Positions 55,165 to 63,091 of a stretch of 64,000 nucleotides of DNA are shown one piece after another. How positions within the stretch are numbered: position 1 is the first letter of the stretch; the number at the start of each line of letters is the position of its first letter. Under the pieces are notes generated by a model. The model had not been told where the DNA came from. It ran no database searches and saw nothing but the letters and a program-made list of their open reading frames with translations. The position numbers and the translations under genes were made by a program. Source of the DNA: Pedobacter sp. Leaf41 (GTDB lineage: Bacteria; Bacteroidota; Bacteroidia; Sphingobacteriales; Sphingobacteriaceae); the NCBI RefSeq assembly GCF_001422545.1, contig NZ_LMLE01000008.1:401809-465808 (forward strand). Direction: 5' to 3'.

Positions 55165-55260
55165 ATATAAAATTGAATGTTTTAAGATAGAAATTTAATT
55201 CAACAAAAAGAATGTAATCGTTTTAAAATAAAGGATTTCGTAAAAAATGGCCGCCTTTAA

Positions 55261-55289
55261 TTGATAGTTTATCAAGATTTGTACATTTG
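55261..55289 (+). promoter_or_regulatory. Promoter of the plus-strand esterase
   Basis: TTG (55261-55263), 18-base spacer, TACATTTG (55282-55289); leader about 40 bases. Confidence 0.6.
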
Positions 55290-55333
55290 TACTTTTTACC
55301 AAACTGTGCCGAGCGATTGGGGGTTAGAATATT

Positions 55334-56143
55334 ATGTACACAACAATTTTATCAGTAAAAGTTAATACGAGTAATTTTAAGATACCATCTGCTTATTTGA
55401 AGCGGGAGGTTGAAATAGATATATATGCACCTGAAGGCATGTTAGGCAATGAGAAAATAGAACTCCTTTTGCTAAACGATGGGCAAGATGTAGCAAAGAT
55501 GGATTTTAGCACAATTTTACAGGAAGCACATCACAATAAGAGAAATCATAGGTTAATTGTTGTTGCCATTAGGGCATCTATTGAACGATTAATGGAGTAT
55601 GGGGTTGCAGGCGTTCCTGATTTTAAAGGACGCGGAGCCAAAGCAAATTTATATACCGATTTTGTAATTAAGGAGCTTTTGCCTTCTGTAAAGAAGAAAA
55701 TTGCCATGCCCATTACTGGAAGAGTTGGTTTTGCTGGTTTTTCTTTAGGTGGTTTATCAGCTTTTGATATTGCCTGGAATAACCCATTGGTTTTCGATGT
55801 GATAGGTGTGTTTTCGGGCGCTTTCTGGTGGAGAAAGAAAGATTTAACCGAAGGCTATACGGATGCAGATCGGATCATGCATGCACTTATTGATTCTACT
55901 TCTACAAAACCTGATATGAAGTTCTGGTTAATGACTGGTACTGAGGATGAAAAAGCCGATCGGAACAAAAACTTAATTATCGATTCTATTGATGATACCA
56001 TTGATGTAGTAAAATCTCTTTTGAGGAAAGGCTACAAGCGCCCTGAAAATATATTTTACTATGAAAAAGTTGGCGGTAAACATGATGTGCCTACTTGGGA
56101 AAGCGTGATGCCTGCCTTTTTAGATTGGGCATTTGAAGTTTAG
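55334..56143 (+). CDS. Esterase-family alpha/beta hydrolase
   Basis: 269 residues, cytoplasmic. PF00756-type with nucleophile S137 in GFAGFSLGGLSAF, an SGAFWW segment and a C-terminal GGKHDVPTW that supplies the catalytic His. Only distantly like its divergent neighbour at 54457. The divergent arrangement suggests shared regulation with the ATP-grasp cluster. Confidence 0.85.
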   Translation: MYTTILSVKVNTSNFKIPSAYLKREVEIDIYAPEGMLGNEKIELLLLNDGQDVAKMDFSTILQEAHHNKRNHRLIVVAIRASIERLMEYGVAGVPDFKGRGAKANLYTDFVIKELLPSVKKKIAMPITGRVGFAGFSLGGLSAFDIAWNNPLVFDVIGVFSGAFWWRKKDLTEGYTDADRIMHALIDSTSTKPDMKFWLMTGTEDEKADRNKNLIIDSIDDTIDVVKSLLRKGYKRPENIFYYEKVGGKHDVPTWESVMPAFLDWAFEV

Positions 56144-56147
56144 TAGT

Positions 56148-56825
56148 CTACTGATATTTATTGAGAATTGGCGTATCGAAGATTGTCCAAAGGCAGGCCT
56201 TTTGGTCGCAGCTTTTTAATGCGCTATTTGCCCACGTGTTGCAGGTTTTAAAAATGCTGTAACTGCCTTTCGCTTTATAAAAAGCGTCGGTATCATCATA
56301 ATGGATTTCCGAACCAATGTTTATGAATTGCCCCTTTTCATCAGTAAGGAAGCTAGCGGTAATGTAGTTGATTAACTGCTGATACTGTTTTTTGCTGATG
56401 ATAATCTTTTTACAATGCTGATCCTCAACGGGAGTATGATAGTAGCTGGTATGCATTGCTGAAGTACTTAAGCCAGTAATTGCCCGAAGGCCGGTGCTCA
56501 GTTTAAGGTCTGAAAATTCAGGGGTTTCAAGGTAAAACTTCTCATCGCCCCAGCCAAAAGCCAGGTAATTGTAGGTGCTGTCTGCATGTACAGTATGGTT
56601 GTATTTAATTTCTTTCGTCCAATCTTTTAGCATATGTGTTGCTGGTACTGCAATATCAGTATGAATGCCATTGCTTATGATGTAGATGGAAACGTCATTG
56701 CTCGGTACTGGTTTCCCATTTACCGTAATCCGCGACAGTATAAAAGCAGCAAGGAAATAAAAGGCTATAAACGATAGAAATACCACCGTTACCCTTGCTG
56801 CATATCTTAAAAATCTTTTATTCAT
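56148..56825 (-). CDS. DUF2459 / TIGR02117 family protein
   Basis: 225 residues. An N-terminal TM or uncleaved signal at about 13-32 precedes the family motifs SIYIISNGIHTDIAVP, YLAFGWGDEKFYLETP, MHTSYYHTP and CNTWANSALKSC. The Asn-Gly-x-His and Cys-Asn-Thr-Trp pieces look catalytic (papain-like Cys-His), but function is unknown. Convergent with the esterase, four bases apart. Confidence 0.88.
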   Translation of the reverse strand: MNKRFLRYAARVTVVFLSFIAFYFLAAFILSRITVNGKPVPSNDVSIYIISNGIHTDIAVPATHMLKDWTKEIKYNHTVHADSTYNYLAFGWGDEKFYLETPEFSDLKLSTGLRAITGLSTSAMHTSYYHTPVEDQHCKKIIISKKQYQQLINYITASFLTDEKGQFINIGSEIHYDDTDAFYKAKGSYSIFKTCNTWANSALKSCDQKACLWTIFDTPILNKYQ

Positions 56826-56942
56826 TACTGTTAATGCCAGAAATCATTGTTCGGTAACCCATAAATTTTATATCGATATTTCTTATAGGCACATCAACAA
56901 TGGTGATTTTCAATAGCTTTTATAAAGCCATACCTTCACCAC

Positions 56943-57392
56943 ATGATTAAAGGACTATTTGAAACGCATATTTATGTAGAAAATTTAGAAAGATCTATCG
57001 ATTTCTATAGTAATGTTTTAGGACTCACTCAATGCCATTACGAGGCGGAGCGCAAAATTGCTTTTTTCTGGGTAGGTAAACCGAAAGAAGCGATGTTGGG
57101 CATTTGGGAAAAGCTAAAAGAAGAAATTGATATCCGTCATTTTGCATTCACATGTGATGTTGAAGATGTATTGGAGAAATCAGTAGATTTTTTAAAGACT
57201 AGAGGATTGCAGCCCTATAATTTCCTTAAGACTAATGATAGCCAACCCATGGTTTTTGCATGGATGCCCGCTATCGCGGTTTATTTTAACGATCCCGATG
57301 GCCATGCTTTGGAATTTATTGCGATTTTGGAAGGGGATGCTAAACCGGAATTAGGAGTGATTTCTTATCCGGAATGGTTGAACGCTCGATAA
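56943..57392 (+). CDS. VOC-family (glyoxalase/dioxygenase-like) protein
   Basis: 149 residues. Two beta-alpha-beta-beta-beta units: ETHIYVENLERSIDFYSNVLGL and DIRHFAFTCDVEDVLE ... IAVYFNDPDGHALEFI. Putative metal ligands H9 (ETHIY), H in IRHFAF and E in HALEFI. Substrate unknown; glyoxalase I, dioxygenase and fosfomycin-resistance relatives share this fold. Confidence 0.9.
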   Translation: MIKGLFETHIYVENLERSIDFYSNVLGLTQCHYEAERKIAFFWVGKPKEAMLGIWEKLKEEIDIRHFAFTCDVEDVLEKSVDFLKTRGLQPYNFLKTNDSQPMVFAWMPAIAVYFNDPDGHALEFIAILEGDAKPELGVISYPEWLNAR

Positions 57393-57442
57393 GCTGTTGG
57401 CACTTGCTTTTATAACATTAATAGTTGGAACAGCGTAGCGAT

Positions 57443-57513
57443 TTAAACCCGATGGCAACGGCAGCTCCGAATTTTTATGAGGACTATAGTGTACAGCGGG
57501 ACCGAAGCAAACC
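57443..57513 (+). repeat. Structured intergenic repeat (family B, copy 2)
   Basis: Shares block order with 47375-47452 on the other strand (CCCGATGGCAACGGCAGCT, CCGAATTTTTATGA, TATAGTGTACAGCGGGAC). Lies in the 255-base gap before typA. Confidence 0.6.
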
Positions 57514-57616
57514 TAAGTGCTACTTCAATTGCTTTTCTAATTAAAGATGAGATAATTACAACATTATCATAGCATTAAATAGTGGCTCATATAGTAGAAT
57601 TCCCATTTTTAAACAC

Positions 57617-57624
57617 TATCTTTG
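57617..57624 (+). promoter_or_regulatory. -7 box of typA
   Basis: TATCTTTG matches TANNTTTG, 24 bases before the typA ATG. The leader contains a short AGGCGC / GCGCC pairing. Confidence 0.55.
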
Positions 57625-57647
57625 CGCCAAATTTATAGGCGCATTTT

Positions 57648-59444
57648 ATGCAAAAGATTAGAAATATAGCTATTATAGCACACGTTGACCACGGTAAAAC
57701 CACTTTGGTTGATAAAATTTTACACTCTTGTTCTGTTTTTCGTGATAACGAACAAAAGGGAGAATTGATATTAGATAACAACGATTTAGAGCGTGAACGT
57801 GGGATCACTATCGTATCTAAAAACGTATCAGTACAATATAAAGATGTAAAAATCAACATTATCGATACCCCTGGTCACGCGGATTTCGGCGGTGAGGTAG
57901 AGCGTGTTTTAAAAATGGCTGATGGTGTACTTTTACTTTGCGACGCTTTTGAAGGTGCAATGCCTCAAACACGTTTCGTAACGCAAAAAGCTTTGGCATT
58001 GGGTTTAAAACCGATTGTGGTGGTAAACAAAGTGGATAAAGAAAACTGTCGTCCTGAAGAGGTTTATGAGCAAATTTTCGAATTGTTCTTTAATCTTGAG
58101 GCAACTGAAGATCAATTGGATTTCCCGGTAATTTATGGTTCATCTAAACAAGGATGGATGAGTACTGACTGGCAGAAACCAACTACAGATATTTTCGCAT
58201 TGTTAGATGCTGTTGTGGCTAACATTCCACCTGCACCAATTAACGATGGAACTTTACAGATGCAAATTACTTCGTTAGATTATTCATCTTTCGTAGGTCG
58301 TATTGCAATCGGTCGTGTTCACCGTGGTACTATTAAAGAAAACCAACCGGTTACTTTAATTAAACGTGATGGCAAAATTGTTAAAACAAGAGTTAAAGAA
58401 CTTTATACTTTCGAAGGTTTAGGAAAAATCCGTACTCAGGAAGTTAGTTCTGGTGATATTTGTGCAGTTGTTGGTATTGATGGTTTTGATATTGGTGATA
58501 CAATCGCTGATTTCGAGGCGCCAGAGCAATTACCAGTAATTAGCATTGATGAGCCAACAATGAACATGTTGTTCACCATCAATAACTCTCCTTTCTTCGG
58601 TAAAGAAGGTAAATTAGTGACTTCTCAACGTATCAAAGATCGTTTGATGAAAGAAATGGAGAAAAACCTGGCATTAAAAGTTGTTGAAACTGAAGGTGCT
58701 GATTCATGGTTGGTTTATGGCCGTGGTATTCTTCACTTATCTGTATTAATCGAAACGATGCGTCGTGAAGGTTATGAGTTACAGGTTGGTCAGCCACAGG
58801 TTATTGTTAAAGAAATTGATGGTAAAAAACATGAGCCGGTTGAGACCTTAATTGTTGATGTTCCGGGTGATGTAGCTGGTAAAGTAATCGAATTGGTAAC
58901 TCAGCGTAAAGGTGAGTTGTTAATTATGGAGCCAAAAGGCGATTTACAACACTTAGAATTCGAAATTCCTTCTCGTGGTATTATCGGTTTACGTAACAAC
59001 GTATTAACCGCTACTGCTGGTGAAGCGATTATGGCACACCGTTTCAAAGCTTACGAGCCTTGGAAAGGTGCAATTCCAGGTCGTTTAAATGGTGTATTAA
59101 TTTCTATGGATAAAGGTACAACTACTGCTTATTCTATTGATAAATTACAGGATAGAGGTCGTTTCTTTGTAGATCCAGGAACTGATATTTACGAAGGCCA
59201 GATTTTAGGTGAGCACATCCGCGATAACGATTTAGTAATCAACATCGTTAAAGGAAAAGCGTTAACCAACATGCGTGCTTCTGGTACAGATGATAATGCT
59301 CGTATTGCACCTGCGATTAAATTCTCTCTAGAAGAATCTATGGAGTATATCCAGGCTGATGAGTATATCGAAGTTACACCGCAAAGCATGCGTTTACGTA
59401 AAATCCTTTTAACAGAGCAACAACGTAAAAATAACGGTAGATAG
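57648..59444 (+). CDS. typA: Translational GTPase TypA/BipA
   Basis: 598 residues. G domain: G1 AHVDHGKTTLVDKIL, RGITIVSKN (G2), DTPGHADFGGEVERVL (G3), NKVDKENCRPEE (G4). EF-G-like domains III and V and the BipA-specific C-terminal domain follow (IAPAIKFSLEESMEYIQADE). It binds the 70S ribosome and assists 50S assembly and stress adaptation. Strong codon bias. Confidence 0.97.
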   Translation: MQKIRNIAIIAHVDHGKTTLVDKILHSCSVFRDNEQKGELILDNNDLERERGITIVSKNVSVQYKDVKINIIDTPGHADFGGEVERVLKMADGVLLLCDAFEGAMPQTRFVTQKALALGLKPIVVVNKVDKENCRPEEVYEQIFELFFNLEATEDQLDFPVIYGSSKQGWMSTDWQKPTTDIFALLDAVVANIPPAPINDGTLQMQITSLDYSSFVGRIAIGRVHRGTIKENQPVTLIKRDGKIVKTRVKELYTFEGLGKIRTQEVSSGDICAVVGIDGFDIGDTIADFEAPEQLPVISIDEPTMNMLFTINNSPFFGKEGKLVTSQRIKDRLMKEMEKNLALKVVETEGADSWLVYGRGILHLSVLIETMRREGYELQVGQPQVIVKEIDGKKHEPVETLIVDVPGDVAGKVIELVTQRKGELLIMEPKGDLQHLEFEIPSRGIIGLRNNVLTATAGEAIMAHRFKAYEPWKGAIPGRLNGVLISMDKGTTTAYSIDKLQDRGRFFVDPGTDIYEGQILGEHIRDNDLVINIVKGKALTNMRASGTDDNARIAPAIKFSLEESMEYIQADEYIEVTPQSMRLRKILLTEQQRKNNGR

Positions 59445-59467
59445 TTCGCTAAGGCAATTATAATATC

Positions 59468-59497
59468 AAAAGCCTCGATGTCAATCGGGGCTTTTTT
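59468..59497 (+). terminator. Terminator of typA
   Basis: Stem AAAAGCCTCGAT / ATCGGGGCTTTT with a GTCA loop, then TTT. Confidence 0.85.
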
Positions 59498-59825
59498 GGT
59501 TTGAGGGGTTTTAACCCTATAAGGAATATAAGAACAATTAAATCAATGGGCAGTCAGGTTTTCCTTTCCCGCTCCTCAAGGAGCGGGATGGATACCATTT
59601 TGCCAAAGCATAATCTTAGATAGGGTGAGGTATTTTAGGTTTAAGAAAACCTAAGCTCGTGCCATAAAATTTCTACTGGAAATCCTCAAAGTCAATCGAT
59701 CGATTGATTTTCTGTCAGCGGTTTTTCATAAAACTTTTAAGAATAAAAAACTAACATTTCCATGGCAGATGGGTTTAATTGTCCTTTTAATTTTGCTGGC
59801 ATTATCAAACTAATCAATCCCATTT
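59498..59825. other. 330 bp intergenic region with hairpins
   Basis: No gene seen. Contains a perfect hairpin TCCCGCTCCT / AGGAGCGGGA (59567-59588), a second hairpin TTAGGTTT / AAACCTAA near 59636-59654, and AATCGATCGATT near 59695. They look like dispersed palindromes rather than a terminator series. Confidence 0.55.
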
Positions 59826-60752
59826 ATGATTAATAAGAGCCTATCCTTTCTGTGGATATTTTTATTAAACGCACTTTCTCTTTTACCACTATTTCTACTG
59901 TATAGATTAGCTGATGCTTTTTATTTATTGATTTTTTACGTTGTTAAGTATCGTAGAAAAGTGGTGAGGGAGAATTTATACCATGCTTTTCCAGATAAAA
60001 GTGCTGCGGAACTTAAAACCATAGAAAAAGAATATTACAAGTTTTTATCCTCGCTGTTTATCGAGATCATCAAAATGAAAAGCATCTCGAAAAGGGAGCT
60101 TAGTAAACGTGTAAAATTTAAAAATGCCGATTTAGTCGAAGCTTACCTTCAGAATAATGAAAGCGTACTTTTTTGTTCGTCGCACTATGGTAATTATGAA
60201 TGGGTGTGTATGGCAATTGGTTTAAATTTTTCGGGGCAACACTATCCCATTTACAAGCCACTAAGCAGCGAAAGTTTCGATCATTGGTTTTTAACAATGC
60301 GGAGTAAATTTGGCAATAACATGGTTGCCATGCGTCAAACTTTGAGGGCCATTCAGGCTAGTAAAAACTCAGCCAGTATGTTCACTTTCGGAAGCGACCA
60401 GGCGCCATCAAAAGACGAATCTATTTATTGGACCAACTTTTTACATCAGGAAACTTCGGTTCAGTTGGGCATAGAAAAGATTGCTAAAAAAACAAATAGA
60501 CCAGTGTTTTATTTAAAAATCAACTATTTAAAAAGAGGCTACTATGAAGTGGATTGTGTTCCAATCTGCTTACATCCCAATCAAACTCGAGAATTTGAAA
60601 TCACAGAAATGCATACTCGTTTCCTGGAAGAATTGATTGAGGAAAAGCCGGCTTATTGGTTGTGGAGCCACCGCCGATGGAAATATAAACCACAGCCTAA
60701 ACCAATTAGTTTATTGGAGAATGAGGGAGGCATTTCTGCTAGTTTGGCTTAA
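59826..60752 (+). CDS. Lysophospholipid/lipid A acyltransferase (LpxL/HtrB-like), copy 1
   Basis: 308 residues. N-terminal TM at about 8-28. The acyltransferase motif HYGNYE has H120 and E125 (H-x4-E), followed by FGSDQAPSKDES and WLWSHRRWKYKP near the end. Adds a secondary acyl chain to a lipid A-like or amino-lipid acceptor. Tandem paralogue of the next gene, 79 bases away, probably a duplication with later specialisation. Confidence 0.9.
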   Translation: MINKSLSFLWIFLLNALSLLPLFLLYRLADAFYLLIFYVVKYRRKVVRENLYHAFPDKSAAELKTIEKEYYKFLSSLFIEIIKMKSISKRELSKRVKFKNADLVEAYLQNNESVLFCSSHYGNYEWVCMAIGLNFSGQHYPIYKPLSSESFDHWFLTMRSKFGNNMVAMRQTLRAIQASKNSASMFTFGSDQAPSKDESIYWTNFLHQETSVQLGIEKIAKKTNRPVFYLKINYLKRGYYEVDCVPICLHPNQTREFEITEMHTRFLEELIEEKPAYWLWSHRRWKYKPQPKPISLLENEGGISASLA

Positions 60753-60831
60753 GTTTTTGATAAGAATGGCAAACACATAAATCTTTTTGAGTTTTTATCG
60801 TGTTTTCAGTTTTTGAATTAATTAATCTGAT

Positions 60832-61749
60832 ATGATTAAAAAGGGGATTTCCCGTTTGGGAATATTTTTTTTAGGCGTATTATCGTTGCTGCCATTACCC
60901 ATCTTGTATGCATTAGCTGATATCAGCTATGTGCTCATTTACCGCGTTTTCGGTTACCGTAAAAAAGTAGTTAGAACTAACTTAACCCGTGCCCTTCCAG
61001 ATAAAACTTTAAGTGAAATCCAGCATATTGAGAAACGTTTTTTCAAATACCTGTCTACACTTATTTTCGAAATTGTTAAGATGAGCAGTATTTCGGAAAA
61101 GGAGATCGAAAAACGATTTGTTTTCAGGAATAAAGAAATCGTACAAGCCTATCTTGATCGGGGCGAAAGCATTCTTGTATGTTCAGCACATTATGGTAAT
61201 TGGGAGTGGGGCACTTTAGGAATAGGCTTAAATTTCAATGCAGATCATTATCCTATTTACAAGCCTTTAAGCAATAAAACTTTTGATAAGTGGTTTAAGA
61301 AAGTGCGTAGCCGATTTGGGAATAGGTTAGTGCCAATGCGCCAAACCATGCGGGCGCTTTCAGCCAGCAAAGGTGCCGCCAGTATCTTCAGCTTTGGCAA
61401 CGACCAAGCGCCATCAAAAGATGAATCGCATTATTGGACAAGCTTTTTGCACCAGCAAGCCTCTATTCAGCTTGGCATCGAAAAAATTGCCAGGAAAACC
61501 AATCAACCCATTTTTTATTTCAAAGTAAAGGTTTTAAAACGGGGATATTATGAAGTAGATTGCGTGCCGCTTTGCTTAAATCCATCAGCTACAGAAGAAT
61601 TCGAAATTACAGAATTACATACTCGTTTTTTGGAGGAAATTATCCGGGAGGAGCCTGCTTATTGGCTATGGAGTCACCGTCGGTGGAAATATAAACCGAA
61701 AGAGAAAGCGGCGAGTTTCTCGCATAAAGAAGTTCAGCAACAAGCATAA
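60832..61749 (+). CDS. Lysophospholipid/lipid A acyltransferase (LpxL/HtrB-like), copy 2
   Basis: 305 residues, colinear with copy 1: TM at about 8-28, H120 and E125 in HYGNWE, FGNDQAPSKDESHYWTSFLHQ and WLWSHRRWKYKPKEK. Roughly two thirds of positions look identical. Both copies keep all catalytic residues, so neither is a pseudogene; the pair may add different chains. Confidence 0.9.
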   Translation: MIKKGISRLGIFFLGVLSLLPLPILYALADISYVLIYRVFGYRKKVVRTNLTRALPDKTLSEIQHIEKRFFKYLSTLIFEIVKMSSISEKEIEKRFVFRNKEIVQAYLDRGESILVCSAHYGNWEWGTLGIGLNFNADHYPIYKPLSNKTFDKWFKKVRSRFGNRLVPMRQTMRALSASKGAASIFSFGNDQAPSKDESHYWTSFLHQQASIQLGIEKIARKTNQPIFYFKVKVLKRGYYEVDCVPLCLNPSATEEFEITELHTRFLEEIIREEPAYWLWSHRRWKYKPKEKAASFSHKEVQQQA

Positions 61750-61754
61750 TCTTT

Positions 61755-61762
61755 TATATTTG
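61755..61762 (+). promoter_or_regulatory. Candidate -7 box for the serine hydrolase
   Basis: TATATTTG matches TANNTTTG, 19 bases before the ATG at 61781. It supports that ATG over the in-frame TTG at 61760, which lies inside the box. Confidence 0.5.
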
Positions 61763-61780
61763 TCGCTGGAATCTATATTG

Positions 61781-62965
61781 ATGAAAATCTTCAAAAAGGC
61801 ATTATTTTACTTCTTCCTTGTCGTACTTCTCATTTTCGCAGGTCTATTTATTTGGCATCCATATTTGATGCGGGTTTTATGGTATCGTACGCCTGATGCC
61901 AATACTTATAAGGCTTTTCCACAAGAAATTTTACATAAAAGCGATTCTGTTTTTCGTTTCTTTTCTGCTTCGAAAATGAGAAATGATCTTGATACTTTGA
62001 AAGTTCGGGATGGCGATAAACAGTTTGTTTCTTTTGCTGATTATTTCCAAAATGGGAAATTAAAAGCCTTTATCGTCATTCGAAATGATAGCATTCTCTA
62101 TCAGAAATATGCTGCGGATTATAGCGACAGCACTTTAACTTCTATATTTTCTGGTGCCAAAAGTATGGTTTCTATTTTACTTGGCGTGGCTTTGGCCAAT
62201 GGCGATATCAAAAGTTTAGACGACAAGGTTACCGATTATCTTCCGGAGTTAAAATCCAATCAGGCATTTGATCATATCACCGTTAAAAACCTATTGGATA
62301 TGAAATCGGGATTGGAGTTTCAGGATGCATTTGGTGGTGTTCTGAAAGCATTTTTTTCTGATGAAGCCAAATATTATTATACCCACGATATGAAAGCTGA
62401 ACTGATGAAAGTGAGGCTGGTAAATAAACCCGGTACCGTTTGGAAATATAAAAGTATTGACCCGATACTATTGGGCTGGATTTTGGAAAAGGCCACGGGT
62501 AAATCTGTGGCTCAATTTTTTGAAGAAAATATCTGGCGAAAAATAGGAACTGAATACAATGCTTCTTTTGGATTAGACCATATTAATGGTTTAGCCAACA
62601 CTGCAAGCAGATTCCAGGTTACCGCTATCGATTTAGCTAAAATTGGTCGACTATATCTTAACTACGGAAAATACAATAATCGTCAAATTATTCCAGAAGG
62701 ATGGGTGAAACAGTCTATTAATATAGGCGCTGAGCAACCGACATCGGCAAAAGGCTGGCAGAAATCTGCTCATCATTATTTATGGTGGGTTCCTCAAACG
62801 GGCGAAAATGGAGATTATGCTGCCGAAGGGATGTTGGGGCAGCGGCTTTATATCGATCCTAAAACGAATACCATTATTGTTCAGTTTGCTGCGGGTGGTG
62901 GTGGCGATTATCCATATCGGAAAATAAGCAGGTATTTAGCTGGATTGACTTTCAGTTATCCTTAA
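61781..62965 (+). CDS. Serine beta-lactamase-fold hydrolase (class C/EstB-like)
   Basis: 394 residues. N-terminal TM or signal anchor at about 7-25. The SxxK motif is S124-G-A-K127 (IFSGAKSMVSILLG). The Tyr motif is YKS (VWKYKSIDPILLG) instead of the usual YxN, and a late AAGGGGDYPY stands where the HxG/KTG-type box lies. Related to penicillin-binding proteins and 6-aminohexanoate-dimer hydrolase-type esterases; resistance to beta-lactams cannot be claimed. Confidence 0.88.
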   Translation: MKIFKKALFYFFLVVLLIFAGLFIWHPYLMRVLWYRTPDANTYKAFPQEILHKSDSVFRFFSASKMRNDLDTLKVRDGDKQFVSFADYFQNGKLKAFIVIRNDSILYQKYAADYSDSTLTSIFSGAKSMVSILLGVALANGDIKSLDDKVTDYLPELKSNQAFDHITVKNLLDMKSGLEFQDAFGGVLKAFFSDEAKYYYTHDMKAELMKVRLVNKPGTVWKYKSIDPILLGWILEKATGKSVAQFFEENIWRKIGTEYNASFGLDHINGLANTASRFQVTAIDLAKIGRLYLNYGKYNNRQIIPEGWVKQSINIGAEQPTSAKGWQKSAHHYLWWVPQTGENGDYAAEGMLGQRLYIDPKTNTIIVQFAAGGGGDYPYRKISRYLAGLTFSYP

Positions 62966-63070
62966 AATTATTTAACCGCAAAGGGCGCAAAATTTTTCGC
63001 AAAGAAAAACAAGGTTTACATCTAGCTCTGCATTCTGTGCGCTTGCTTTAAATTCTTTGCGTTTAATTTT
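62966..63070. repeat. CGCAAAG-type intergenic repeat
   Basis: AACCGCAAAGGGCGCAAAATTTTTCGCAAAG (in pieces) near 62974 and TTCTTTGCGTTTAA near 63052 form degenerate inverted arms. The CGCAAAG motif is a common dispersed repeat in Bacteroidota and other phyla. Confidence 0.55.
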
Positions 63071-63091
63071 TAAAATCCTACATTGCTTTTA

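Noticed and set aside
61781..62965. Beta-lactamase resistance gene
   Set aside because: The fold is right, but the YxN motif is altered and the protein looks membrane-anchored, closer to esterase or peptidase relatives.
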